Source of the DNA: JBOGOC01 sp050747525
GTDB lineage: Bacteria > Acidobacteriota > Polarisedimenticolia > JACPZX01 > DASXTC01
Length of the DNA stretch: 64,000 nt
Direction: 5' to 3'
Assembly: GCA_050747525.1 (NCBI GenBank)
Contig: JBOGOC010000060.1
Location: 1 to 64,000, forward strand
The translations under genes were made by a program, and so were the position numbers. The notes under the pieces are model-generated. The model saw nothing but the letters and a program-made list of their open reading frames with translations, made no database searches and was not told where the DNA came from. Below, in pieces: positions 48,413 through 57,249 of this stretch. Position 1 is the first letter of the stretch, and each line of letters begins with the position of its first letter.

Positions 48413-50023
48413 ATGAGGCGGTCCGTGCTGGCGGCTCTCATCGCGTGCCTCTTCCTGGCGGCCGGCCCACAGGATGAGCAGGGCGGGCGCGTCGTGATCG
48501 GCGTGCGCGGCGACGTGGATTCACTCAACATCTACACCGCCTCGACGATCCTGTCCCAGGAGGTCGCCAACCTCCTTTTCCCTCACCTGGCCACAGAAAA
48601 GGACGACTTCCTCGAAGGGCCCCCCACCTTCGATCCCGCGCTAGCCAGCCGGTGGGTCTTTTCCGAGGATGGCCTCACGCTCGACTTCCATCTGGACGAA
48701 CGGATGCGATGGAGCGACGGCAGGCCGGTGACCTCGCGCGACGTCCTGTTCTCGCACCAGGCCGCCGTCTCCCCGGATGTCGCCTGGGTGGGGCGCGAGG
48801 TGAAGGAGTTCATCCAATCGGTCATCGCGCCCGATGATCGGACGGTGCGTTTCCGCTTCACGCGGCGCTATCCGTACCAGCTCATGGACGCCGTGGAAGG
48901 GAACATCCTGCCCGAGCATCACTACGTGGCCATCCCCTTCGCCGACTGGCCGAAGCGCGAGTTCGGCACGGCGCCGGTCGTGTCGGGACCGTATCGCCTC
49001 GTCGAGCACCGTCCCGGGGAAGCGGTCGTGCTGGAAGCGAATCCCGGGTACGGAGGGACGGCGCCGCGTATCCCGCGGGTGGTGTTCCGGGTCCTCCCCG
49101 ACGTGGCGACGCTGCTGGCGGAGCTGGAATCCGGCGGCATCGACGTCATGGAGAACGTCCCCGCCGCCCAGGCCGGACGGCTGGCGGCCAATCCCCGCCT
49201 CGAGCTGGTCCGCGTGCACGATCTCTCCTACACATTCGTGTGCTGGAACCTGCGCTCGCCGCTGTTCTCCGATCCACGCGTGCGCCGTGCGCTCACGCTG
49301 GCCATCGACCGCCAGGCGATCGTGGACGGCATCCTGATGGGGAACGGGCGCGTGCTGGCGACCCCCATCATGTCGCTGTTCTGGGCCTTCGATCCCGCCA
49401 TCGCCCCGTGGCCGCACGACGTCAAAGCGGCGCGCGCCCTGCTGGCCGAGGCGGGCTGGGCCGATACCGACGGCGACGGCGTCCTGGACAAGGAGGGACG
49501 CGCGTTCCGATTCGTGCTGGAGACCAACCAGGGAAGCGCGCTGCGTCACGACGTGGCGGTCATGGTGCAGGACCACCTGAAGAAGGTGGGCATCGACGCC
49601 CGGCCCCGGGTGCTCGAATGGCGCGCCTACCTCGAGAAGCACGATGCGCACGACTTCGAGGCCTTCGTCGGAGGGCACCGCGAGGCGACCAAGGTCGATC
49701 TCAAGTCGCTGCTGCACTCTTCGGCGATGACCGGAGGGTACAACCATGCCGGATACGCCAGCGGCGCGATGGACGGCCTGATCGACAAGGCGCGCATGGA
49801 GACCGACACGGCCCGCGCTCGCGCCCTCTGGTCCGGCACGCAGAAGCTTTTCCACGATGACCAGCCCTTCACGGTCCTCTTCGAGATGCAGCGGATCAAT
49901 GCCGTCAGCCGCCGGATCGAGGGGGTCCGCATGAGCCCACGCAGTGCCCTGACGGCGCTTCCTTCCTGGCGCCTGCGGGAGACGGGCGCCAAGCCCGCCG
50001 CGGGAGGCCGGGGTGGCGGCTAG
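48413..50023 (+). CDS. Peptide ABC transporter substrate-binding protein (SBP_bac_5)
   Basis: 536 residues. ATG 48413 has GGAG six bases upstream; the GTG at 48395 is an alternative. The N-terminus is a Sec signal (MRRSVLAALIACLFLAAG) without a lipobox Cys. The family-5 pattern includes L-A-S-R-W-V-F-S-E-D-G-L-T-L-D-F, WSDGRPVTSRDVLFSHQ, VSGPYRLVEHRPGEAVVLEA, D-P-R-V-R-R-A-L-T-L-A-I-D-R and A-R-A-L-L-A-E-A-G-W-A-D-T-D-G-D-G-V-L-D. It binds oligopeptides or similar solutes for the OppBC permeases encoded divergently. Its stop lies 11 bp inside the following regulator gene, so the three downstream genes form one operon. Confidence 0.9.
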   Translation: MRRSVLAALIACLFLAAGPQDEQGGRVVIGVRGDVDSLNIYTASTILSQEVANLLFPHLATEKDDFLEGPPTFDPALASRWVFSEDGLTLDFHLDERMRWSDGRPVTSRDVLFSHQAAVSPDVAWVGREVKEFIQSVIAPDDRTVRFRFTRRYPYQLMDAVEGNILPEHHYVAIPFADWPKREFGTAPVVSGPYRLVEHRPGEAVVLEANPGYGGTAPRIPRVVFRVLPDVATLLAELESGGIDVMENVPAAQAGRLAANPRLELVRVHDLSYTFVCWNLRSPLFSDPRVRRALTLAIDRQAIVDGILMGNGRVLATPIMSLFWAFDPAIAPWPHDVKAARALLAEAGWADTDGDGVLDKEGRAFRFVLETNQGSALRHDVAVMVQDHLKKVGIDARPRVLEWRAYLEKHDAHDFEAFVGGHREATKVDLKSLLHSSAMTGGYNHAGYASGAMDGLIDKARMETDTARARALWSGTQKLFHDDQPFTVLFEMQRINAVSRRIEGVRMSPRSALTALPSWRLRETGAKPAAGGRGGG

Positions 50024-53000
50024 CCGGGCGGCCCTCCCGCTTCTGAAGTTCAAGATGGTCCCGCCAGCGCCGGGCGTGGCCGTGCTGCGGCGCCTCCGTC
50101 TCGTCGACCGCCTGCGCGAGAGTCTGGACCACCCCGAGCTTCGCGGCACCGCCCTCATCGCGGGGGCCGGCTACGGCAAAACGACGCTGGCGGCGGGGCT
50201 CCTGCAGGAGCCCTCCCTGGAGCCGGTGTGGTACAGCCTGGACCCATCCGATCGCGATCCGACTCTCTTCTTCCGCTACGTCATCGAGGCGATTCGACAG
50301 CGATGCGAGGACTTCGGACGACTGGCGGAAGGGCTTCTCGCCGAGGGGTCGTCCCTCTCGCAACCCGACGGGGTGGACCGGTTCGTGGACGTGCTGATCA
50401 ACGACGCCCGTGAGACCCTGGCCTCGCGGATCTGCCTCATCCTCGACGACGTCCACCACCTGGATGGAAGCGAAGCGGTCATGGGAGGCTTGCGCCGGAT
50501 GCTGAACTTCTTGCCCGACTCGCTGCACATCATGATGACCAGCCGGACGGTGCCCGACATCGGCGTGCCCGCGCTGCGATCCAAGGGGCGTCTGGCGGTC
50601 ATCGACCAGCGGGACCTCGCCTTTTCCGCCGAGGAGACCAGGGACCTGCTGGTGCGGGTGTGCGGGCTGGGGATGGATGATGGCCGCATCGCCGGCCTGC
50701 ACGCGCAAGCGCAGGGATGGGTGACCGCGCTGCAGCTGTTCCGCCAGCAGGCCCTGGCGAACAGGGAGGACGAGGCCGACCTTCCGGCGCGCACCCGCGA
50801 GGAGGTGTTCGACTACTTCAGCGATGACGTCTACGCGCACGAGGCCGGGCAGGTGCAGGCCTTCCTCAGGCGGTCCTCCCTGCCGGCCATGCTGGACACG
50901 GAGATCCTGACGGGGGTCCTGGACGACCTGCCGGTGCGGGGTATCGTGGAGAGTCTGCAGCGTCGCAACCTGTTCATCGTCCCGCGGCAGGGGCAGGAGG
51001 GCGCTCACACCTACCATCCGCTCTTCCGCGACTTCCTCGCGCGCAAGCTCATTCAGGCCGAAGGGGAGGACGCAGCGCGCGATCTGCACGTGCGCTACGC
51101 CCGGGCGTACGAGCGGCGCCAGGACCACGCCGCGGCCCTGCATCATTTCATCGAAGCCCGGGCCGCCGCGCCGCTGGCGGCGTTGCTGACGCGGGAGGGG
51201 CCCGGACTGGTGCAGCACGGGATGCTCGAGACGGTCAAGAGGGCGTGCGCCAATCTGGACGATGCCGCGCCGCCGAGCCCTCGTCTGATGCTGCTGCAGG
51301 CCGAGATCCTGAGAATCGAAGGGAATTACCCGGGTGCATCGCGCGGCTTCGAGGCGGGGCTGACGGGCGGCACCGATCTCACATCCGCCGAGAAAGCGTC
51401 GGCGCTCCAGGGAAAGGCCTATGCCGAGATGAAGCTCGGAGCGCTGCAGCGGTCCGAGGCGCTCGCGCAGGAGGCGCTCGCGCTGGTGGGACAGGACGAC
51501 GTGGGGCTCCGCGCCCGTATCCTCAACACCTTGTCCATCGCCGCCTACCGTCAGGGCCGCTACGACGGAGCGATTCATGGCTGGAAGGATGCGCTGGATC
51601 TCGCCCGGCGCGCGGGAGATCGCCCCCTCATGCGGCGCGTCGCGCACAACCTGGGGCTGCCGCACGGCATGCGGGGTGACTACGACAAGGCGCTGGATTA
51701 TTTCCGGATGCTCCTGCATCTGGAGGAAGAAGCAGACCCGGCGCCCGGACACGAGTACGCCACTGCGGCTCTCAACGTGGCCCGCATCGAGATCCTGCGC
51801 GGGCGCATGCGTGAAGCGGCCCGGCACCTTGACGATGCCCTCGAGATCAGCCGTAAGTTCGATCTCGAGGCGCTTCGTGCGGACGTGCTGGAGGCTCAGG
51901 GCAACCTGCTGCGGGAGACGGGAGACGTCGAGGGCGCGCGGGACCGTTATGCCCTGGCGCGAGCCCTCTTCACGGATCTGGGCCTCGATGACCTGCGCGA
52001 CGACGTGGACGAGGAGGAAGCCCGGCTGATGCTGGCGGTTGGCGAGCAGCAGGAAGGGCAGCGCCGCGCCGACGATCTCCTGCAGCGCTCCCACGAAGCC
52101 ACGCCGCCGCCCCGGCGCGCCTCCGCGCTGCAGCTCGCGGGGGAGGCGCGGTTGGAAGGCGCGCCGAGTGACGCGATCGGCCTGCTCCAGCAGGCGCGCG
52201 ATCTGAGCCGGAAGGAGGGCCTGCGCTATCAGGAAGCGGAGGCGGGGCTGCTCCTCGCCCAGGCACGCCTGATGGCGGGAGACCAGAAGACCGCCCGGCG
52301 CGACGCCCTCGAGGCTCTGGCGCACGTCACGCGCTTCGGCTACGGACACATGGCGCGCCGTCTGTCGGCACGGCATCGCCGGCTGGGGAGCCTTCTGGCG
52401 AGCCTGGCGGAGTGGGGCCCGCACGCCGGCGAGACCGCAGGGGGCGGGGCCGTCGAGGATTTCGATCTGACGGTGCGCATGCTGGGACCGGTGGAGGTCT
52501 ACCGCGACGAGCAGAGGCGGATCCCGGCCTCGGCCTGGACCCTGCGCAAGGCCCTGCGGATACTCTGCTACCTGGCGGCGGCGCGCGACAGGCGGGCCAC
52601 CAAGGACCGCATCGCTGACACCTTCTGGCCGGACGGGGACCCGGCCGTCATCGAGAAGAACTTCCATCCGACCATCTCCTACCTGCGCAAGGCCCTCAAC
52701 ATGTCGCATCCCGTGAAGAAGAACTTCGTCCTGTTCGAGAAGGGGGCGTATCGCCTGAACCCGCAGTATCGCTACCGGATCGATCTGGTCGAGTTCGAGG
52801 ACGCCCTGCGCGGCGCGCGCGCGGCGCGCGGCAGCGACCCCAGGGAGGCGCTGAGGTGGTACGGCCGCGCGCTCGATCTTTACAGAGGGGACTTCCTGGA
52901 AGAGGAGTACGACGACTGGGTTCAGGAGGTGCGCGAGCACTACGCGGGTCAGCTGAGAGATGGGCTGGAGGAGGCGTCGGTGCTGTATGGCGTAATGGGC

Positions 53001-53237
53001 CGGTGGGACCAGGCGCTCGCCTGCGCGCAGCGGCTCGTGCAGCGCGATCCGTTCAGTGAAGCGGCCTCCTGCCGCGTGATCCACGCGTGCGCCATGCTGG
53101 GGAACCGGGCCGGTGTCGCGCAGGAATACCAGCGGCTGGTGCAGGTGCTGAGGGACGAGCTGAAGACGGAGCCTCTCGAGGAGACCCGGTCCATCTACGA
53201 GCACGCGATGAAGGGGGCCGAGAAGCCGATTCTGTAG
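50013..53237 (+). CDS. AAA ATPase-TPR-BTAD transcriptional regulator
   Basis: 1074 residues. GTG 50013 follows GGGAGG within the end of the SBP gene. An N-terminal MalT/STAND-type NTPase (1-~350) has Walker A G51-A-G-Y-G-K-T-T58 and Walker B CLILDDV (141-147), plus a sensor M-M-T-S-R. TPR-like superhelix (~390-800; ILNTLSIAAYRQGRYDGAIH) follows. From ~815 a DNA-binding winged helix (VRMLGPVEVYRDEQRRIPAS, A-L-R-I-L-C-Y-L-A-A) and a BTAD bacterial activator domain (EALRWYGRALDLYRGDFLEE) complete it. Effector binding to the NTPase/TPR part presumably releases the DNA-binding end. The subtilase gene starts one base after the stop, so it is the obvious target or partner. Confidence 0.9.
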   Translation: MAASRAALPLLKFKMVPPAPGVAVLRRLRLVDRLRESLDHPELRGTALIAGAGYGKTTLAAGLLQEPSLEPVWYSLDPSDRDPTLFFRYVIEAIRQRCEDFGRLAEGLLAEGSSLSQPDGVDRFVDVLINDARETLASRICLILDDVHHLDGSEAVMGGLRRMLNFLPDSLHIMMTSRTVPDIGVPALRSKGRLAVIDQRDLAFSAEETRDLLVRVCGLGMDDGRIAGLHAQAQGWVTALQLFRQQALANREDEADLPARTREEVFDYFSDDVYAHEAGQVQAFLRRSSLPAMLDTEILTGVLDDLPVRGIVESLQRRNLFIVPRQGQEGAHTYHPLFRDFLARKLIQAEGEDAARDLHVRYARAYERRQDHAAALHHFIEARAAAPLAALLTREGPGLVQHGMLETVKRACANLDDAAPPSPRLMLLQAEILRIEGNYPGASRGFEAGLTGGTDLTSAEKASALQGKAYAEMKLGALQRSEALAQEALALVGQDDVGLRARILNTLSIAAYRQGRYDGAIHGWKDALDLARRAGDRPLMRRVAHNLGLPHGMRGDYDKALDYFRMLLHLEEEADPAPGHEYATAALNVARIEILRGRMREAARHLDDALEISRKFDLEALRADVLEAQGNLLRETGDVEGARDRYALARALFTDLGLDDLRDDVDEEEARLMLAVGEQQEGQRRADDLLQRSHEATPPPRRASALQLAGEARLEGAPSDAIGLLQQARDLSRKEGLRYQEAEAGLLLAQARLMAGDQKTARRDALEALAHVTRFGYGHMARRLSARHRRLGSLLASLAEWGPHAGETAGGGAVEDFDLTVRMLGPVEVYRDEQRRIPASAWTLRKALRILCYLAAARDRRATKDRIADTFWPDGDPAVIEKNFHPTISYLRKALNMSHPVKKNFVLFEKGAYRLNPQYRYRIDLVEFEDALRGARAARGSDPREALRWYGRALDLYRGDFLEEEYDDWVQEVREHYAGQLRDGLEEASVLYGVMGRWDQALACAQRLVQRDPFSEAASCRVIHACAMLGNRAGVAQEYQRLVQVLRDELKTEPLEETRSIYEHAMKGAEKPIL

Positions 53238-53238
53238 T

Positions 53239-55917
53239 ATGCTCGGACACCCTCACGTGAGAGACGTTTCGAGCTGGAGGTGGGGTTTGGCCCGGCTTCT
53301 CGCGCGTGTTCTGGCGCTGGTGGTGCTCGCGCCCCTGGTGGTGCTGGGGTCGATGCGGACGTCCCCCGTCCTCGCGGAGCCCTACGTCACACCAGCCTCG
53401 TTTCACCGCTGGAACAGCGCCGCCGGCATCCGCTTCAACGACGCGGGTGGCATCCGTTTCAATGATGCCGGCGGGATCCGCTTCAACGACGTGGGCGGGA
53501 TCCGCTTCAACGATGCCGGTGAGGTGTTCTTCAGCGAAGCGTCGGGGATCCGCTTCAACGACGTGGGCGGCATCCGTTTCAACGACGCCGGCGGGATCCG
53601 CTTCAACGACGCGGGCGGCGAGGCCGTGGTGGGCCTGCCTCTTCTCGATGCCGTGCCGTTCATGGCCGACACCTCTTCCATCAACGTGATCGTGTCGTAC
53701 CACCAGCCTCCCGGCACGGCCCAGCTCGACGACCTGCGCTCCCTGGGGATCACAGGGGGAACCATCTTCAGGCGGCTGCCGATGGTGGTGGTGACCGCGA
53801 CCCGCGACCAGATCGCCGCGGTCGCCGCACTGCCGGACGTCCGCTCGGTCTGGGCCGATCAGCAGCTCGGCTGGGTGATGAACCGGTCGCGTCCCTTCAT
53901 CGGGGTGGCCCAGGCCGAGGCCGACCCGTTCCTGCGCGGTCCGGCGGGCTTGCCGTACACCGGGCAGGGGGTGACGATCGCCTTCATCGACACCGGCATC
54001 GACGCCACGCATCCGGATCTTCCTTTCGGCACCAAGGTGATCGACAACGTGCGCGTGGAAGCAGGGACCGGCCTTCCGGGATTTTTCGCGCAGCCGGCCT
54101 ACACGCAGGGGATCCCCAACACCGATCTCATCCTGGGGCACGGCACCTTCGCGGCGGGCGTGGCCGCGGGGACCGGAGCGGCGAGCTCGGGCCTCTACCG
54201 TGGCGTCGCGCCCGGAGCCGGCCTGGTGGGGATCTCGGTGGGCGATCTCTACCTGGTGAACGTGCTCGAAGGTTTCGACTACGTTCTGTGGCAGGCGGCC
54301 CCGCACGGGATCCGCGTGGTGAATTGCTCCTTCTCCACCTCGGGGCCGTTCGATCCCGACGATCCGGTCAACATAGCGACGCGCGCCCTGTACGACGCGG
54401 GGCTCACCGTGGTGTTCGCCGCCGGCAACTACGGCCCCGCCCCCGACACCCTCAGCCCGTATGCCGTGGCTCCGTGGGTGATCGGCGTGGCCTCGGGCGA
54501 CACGTCCGGCCGGCTGTCAGGGTTCTCTTCGCGCGGCATCCTCGACGAGGGGCTCTACCATCCGACGCTCACGGCTCCGGGCGAGCGAATCATCTCCACG
54601 TCTTCGGTATCCCTGCAAGGCGTGTTCGGAATGGCGGGGGTGCCTTCCGGATCCGGCGCGGCGGTCCCCGACGCGCATCTGTGGGCTTACTCGGAGGCGA
54701 GTGGAACGTCGTTCGCCGCCCCGCACGTCGCGGGGGTGGTGGCGCTCATGCTGCAGGCGGACCCGTCTCTCGGCCCGGCCGCCATCAAGCGCCTGCTGCA
54801 GTCGACCGCTACCCGCATGGCGTCACGCAACCGCGCGGAGGCGGGAGCCGGATATCTGGATGCCTGGGCCGCGCTCACGGCAGTGAAGGATCCGTCCCGT
54901 CCATTCGGTTCGTTCATCCCCGAGATGCTCGACCAGAGGCGCGGGCGGCGCCTCTTCGGCCCGATGGTGGCGATCTCGGGGACGGTGCCTCCGGGCGGTT
55001 TCGCCGATCTCCCCCTGCCTTCCGGCACAGCCGCCCTGTCGATGACGGCCAGCATTGCCTGGGACGCGTCGGCCGATGACCTGGATCTCGTGGTGCTGGA
55101 CGCCGAAGGGAACGAGCTGGCCCGCTCCGGGTCGATCAATGCGCTGGGGATCTTCGGCACGACCGAGGGAGTCTCCCTGTACCAGCCCGCGGCCGCGGTC
55201 ACGCTGAGGGTCTCCCCTAAGCTTCCACTGGCGGCCCCACGGGACTTCGCCGGTCATCATCAGACCATGACGGCGTCGTTTCCGCTCATCGGCGACCTGG
55301 GAGGTCTTTCCTCCATGGATCGCGCCCTCGCCACGAGGGCGCTCGACGCCCTCGCCATCACGGCGCGACCCTGTCCTCACCGGAGCAGCCTGCGTTCGCG
55401 CGATCCGGGCGACGATGGAGTCGCCACGCCGGCCGAGTGCTTCAGTGGCGCGAGCCCGCTGCTTCGTGTGGAGGCGGCCAGGCTGCTCGCCGTGGCGGCG
55501 CAGCTCCCTCAGACGCTGCCTCCGGCGCCGACGTTCGGCGATGTGCCGGCCGGCCATCCCGCGTATCTCTACGTCGAGAGCGTCGCCGGCCCACGGGCCA
55601 GACGCGGCGTGGTGATGCCGGCATCCGGGCCGAGCTCGTTCTCTCCCGGCGGGACGGTGCAGCGCATCGAGCTGGCGGTCCGGGCCGTCGAAGCCCTTGG
55701 GCTGGGGAGCGAGGCGGCCGCGTGGAGCGGCGCGCTGGACGTGACCGACGCGGCAGACCTGCCGCCGGGAACCGAGGGGCACGCCGCGATCGCCCTGTCG
55801 CTCGGAATCCTCACCACCACACCGACGGCCTCAGGGGAGGCGCTCCGTCCGGGTCAGGCCATCACACGCCTGGAGGCCGCGCGCGCCGCCGTCGCCATGC
55901 TGGATCAGGCGCGCTAG
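53239..55917 (+). CDS. Secreted subtilase with N-terminal octapeptide repeats and C-terminal SLH-like region
   Basis: 892 residues. A membrane/signal segment (~15-48) is followed by eight tandem octapeptides (61-124), an I9-like propeptide (~145-215; SSINVIVSYHQPPGTAQLDD) and an S8 domain with Asp251 (FIDTGIDATHPD), His301 (GHGTFAAGVAA) and Ser491 (GTSFAAPHVAG). A jelly-roll segment (~560-670) and an S-layer-homology-like stretch (~770-890; FGDVPAGHPAYLYVESVA, FSPGGTVQRIELAVRAV) end it, suggesting wall or surface attachment. All catalytic residues are present. The gene is one base after the BTAD regulator and is in the same operon as the SBP. The ATG at 53239 is close to the upstream stop, and a later start (for example the TTG near 53287) is possible. 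Confidence 0.9.
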   Translation: MLGHPHVRDVSSWRWGLARLLARVLALVVLAPLVVLGSMRTSPVLAEPYVTPASFHRWNSAAGIRFNDAGGIRFNDAGGIRFNDVGGIRFNDAGEVFFSEASGIRFNDVGGIRFNDAGGIRFNDAGGEAVVGLPLLDAVPFMADTSSINVIVSYHQPPGTAQLDDLRSLGITGGTIFRRLPMVVVTATRDQIAAVAALPDVRSVWADQQLGWVMNRSRPFIGVAQAEADPFLRGPAGLPYTGQGVTIAFIDTGIDATHPDLPFGTKVIDNVRVEAGTGLPGFFAQPAYTQGIPNTDLILGHGTFAAGVAAGTGAASSGLYRGVAPGAGLVGISVGDLYLVNVLEGFDYVLWQAAPHGIRVVNCSFSTSGPFDPDDPVNIATRALYDAGLTVVFAAGNYGPAPDTLSPYAVAPWVIGVASGDTSGRLSGFSSRGILDEGLYHPTLTAPGERIISTSSVSLQGVFGMAGVPSGSGAAVPDAHLWAYSEASGTSFAAPHVAGVVALMLQADPSLGPAAIKRLLQSTATRMASRNRAEAGAGYLDAWAALTAVKDPSRPFGSFIPEMLDQRRGRRLFGPMVAISGTVPPGGFADLPLPSGTAALSMTASIAWDASADDLDLVVLDAEGNELARSGSINALGIFGTTEGVSLYQPAAAVTLRVSPKLPLAAPRDFAGHHQTMTASFPLIGDLGGLSSMDRALATRALDALAITARPCPHRSSLRSRDPGDDGVATPAECFSGASPLLRVEAARLLAVAAQLPQTLPPAPTFGDVPAGHPAYLYVESVAGPRARRGVVMPASGPSSFSPGGTVQRIELAVRAVEALGLGSEAAAWSGALDVTDAADLPPGTEGHAAIALSLGILTTTPTASGEALRPGQAITRLEAARAAVAMLDQAR
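53419..53610 (+). repeat. Eight 24-bp tandem repeats encoding the octapeptide AGGIRFND
   Basis: Unit translations are AAGIRFND, AGGIRFND, AGGIRFND, VGGIRFND, AGEVFFSE, ASGIRFND, VGGIRFND, AGGIRFND; then A-G-G-E-A-V-V. Codons differ between units (GGT/GGC/GGG, CGC/CGT, AAC/AAT, GAC/GAT), so the peptide is conserved beyond the DNA. Unit 5 is the one degenerate copy. The block is 8-residue periodic and lacks the G-G-x-G-x-D-x-L pattern of RTX nonapeptides. Confidence 0.95.
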
Positions 55918-56889
55918 CTAGGAGCTTTGCCTCGCGGCCCTGAATCCAACCATCTTCTTCTGGCGCTCGTCCCAGAGTCTCAAGGAGAGGGAAGTCAGGC
56001 TGGACCACAAGGTCACGGTCGTGACTTCGCGGACCGCCGCCACGTCCGCGTGACACTTCGGCAGGCTGTAGTTGGGGATGGCCGGGCTGAGGTGGTGGAC
56101 GTGGTGGAACCCGATGTTGCCCGAGAACCACTGCAGCACCCTGGGCAGCTTGTAGTACGAGCTGCCACGCACGGACGCCTCCTCGAAGTCCCAGTCGTCT
56201 CCCCGCTCCCAGTAGGCGCCATCGAACTGATGCTGCATGTAGAACAGCCACACCCCCGCCGTGCCCGCGATGAGCATGACCGGGACCTGGATGAGCAGCC
56301 ACGCCTTGAAGCCGATGAGCCAGGACATCAGGAGGATCAGGGCCAGGAGCGCCAGGTTGGTCAGATGCACGCCGCGCCGCTCACGCCTGCCGGAGGCGGG
56401 CTCCGTGAAACGGTACTCGATCAGGAAGACGATCAGCGGCGCCACGATGAACAGCACGAAAGGGCTTCGAAACAGTCGATACTTCAAGCGTTTCAGGCGG
56501 GACGCCTGCTGGTATTCCTGCACGGTCAGGGTCCAGATGTCGCCGACGCCGCGCCGATCGAGATCGCCCGAGGTCGCGTGATGCAGGGCGTGTCCGTGCC
56601 GCCACTGGGCGTAGGGGGTGAAGACCATGACGCCCGCGATGAATCCAAGGATGTGATTGGCTCGCGGCGACTTCAGGAACGACCCGTGCGTGCAGTCGTG
56701 AAAGATGATGAACGTGCGCACCAGGAAACCGGCCGCGACCACGGCCAGCGCCAGGGTGAGGGCGTAGGAAACGTCGAGCGACCAGATCATCAGGCCCCAC
56801 AGCACGACGTAGGGCACGAAGGTATTCAGGATCTGCCAGACGCTGCTTCGCAGGACTGGCTTCTGGCGGGCCGCCAGCGCCTGTCTCAA
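55918..56889 (-). CDS. Membrane fatty-acid desaturase
   Basis: About 323 residues with four to six membrane helices and all three histidine boxes of integral-membrane desaturases: H-D-C-T-H (IIFHDCTHGSFLKS), H-G-H-A-L-H-H and H-H-V-H-H (GNIGFHHVHHLSPAIPNYSL). A di-iron site inserts a double bond in an acyl chain; regiochemistry cannot be read from the sequence. The start is uncertain: TTG 56889 gives the shown length but no ribosome site is seen, and the frame remains open back to ~56935, right after the small basic gene. Convergent with the subtilase (adjacent stops). Confidence 0.88.
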   Translation of the reverse strand: MRQALAARQKPVLRSSVWQILNTFVPYVVLWGLMIWSLDVSYALTLALAVVAAGFLVRTFIIFHDCTHGSFLKSPRANHILGFIAGVMVFTPYAQWRHGHALHHATSGDLDRRGVGDIWTLTVQEYQQASRLKRLKYRLFRSPFVLFIVAPLIVFLIEYRFTEPASGRRERRGVHLTNLALLALILLMSWLIGFKAWLLIQVPVMLIAGTAGVWLFYMQHQFDGAYWERGDDWDFEEASVRGSSYYKLPRVLQWFSGNIGFHHVHHLSPAIPNYSLPKCHADVAAVREVTTVTLWSSLTSLSLRLWDERQKKMVGFRAARQSS

Positions 56890-56936
56890 GGACGGAGCGC
56901 CCGCTGCAGGCGCCGACCTTGGCTCCGCGGCGCTGA

Positions 56937-57110
56937 TCAGGGCTTACCCGGCTCGGAGCGCACCCATGCAGGAACGGGCTGCGGCCCGGGTCTGATGCCG
57001 GAAATTTCCGCGTCCGGCAACTCCGTGGCATCCGGTGCGATGTGCTGCTTCAACTGCCGGATCTCCGCCTTCTTGGCCGCCTTGTCCTGACGTCTCTGCT
57101 TGCGGGCCAT
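56937..57110 (-). CDS. Small basic hypothetical protein
   Basis: 57 residues from ATG 57110 to the stop at 56937. The first 26 are highly basic and helical (MARKQRRQDKAAKKAEIRQL); the rest is proline/acid-rich (PDAEISGIRPGPQPVPAWVR). In-frame sequence just upstream reads A-T-K-R-Q-K-E, which matches the usual opening of small 'TKRQKE' proteins I recall near cold-shock genes, so the true start may lie a little upstream at a rare codon. Possibly nucleic-acid binding. It is too short for routine gene callers and could be missed. Confidence 0.5.
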   Translation of the reverse strand: MARKQRRQDKAAKKAEIRQLKQHIAPDATELPDAEISGIRPGPQPVPAWVRSEPGKP

Positions 57111-57249
57111 TTCTTTCTGGCGCTTGGTGGCACTGGGCCTGGATCGGGTAGCGATGTGTCAGCTCCTGCTGCCGTGCCCAGATGGGCACCGGGTGGGAAA
57201 TATGGGAGGCACCCGTCATTCCTGGCTGCCTCCCGGTACAACTCAGGAC

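Noticed and set aside
49905..53204. 1099-codon open frame antisense to the regulator
   Set aside because: The plus strand has clear Walker, TPR and BTAD motifs; the antisense frame has no domain, only the low-complexity bias expected from high third-position GC.
53419..53610. RTX-type calcium-binding nonapeptide repeats
   Set aside because: The period is eight, not nine, and the G-G-x-G-x-D-x-L consensus is missing.
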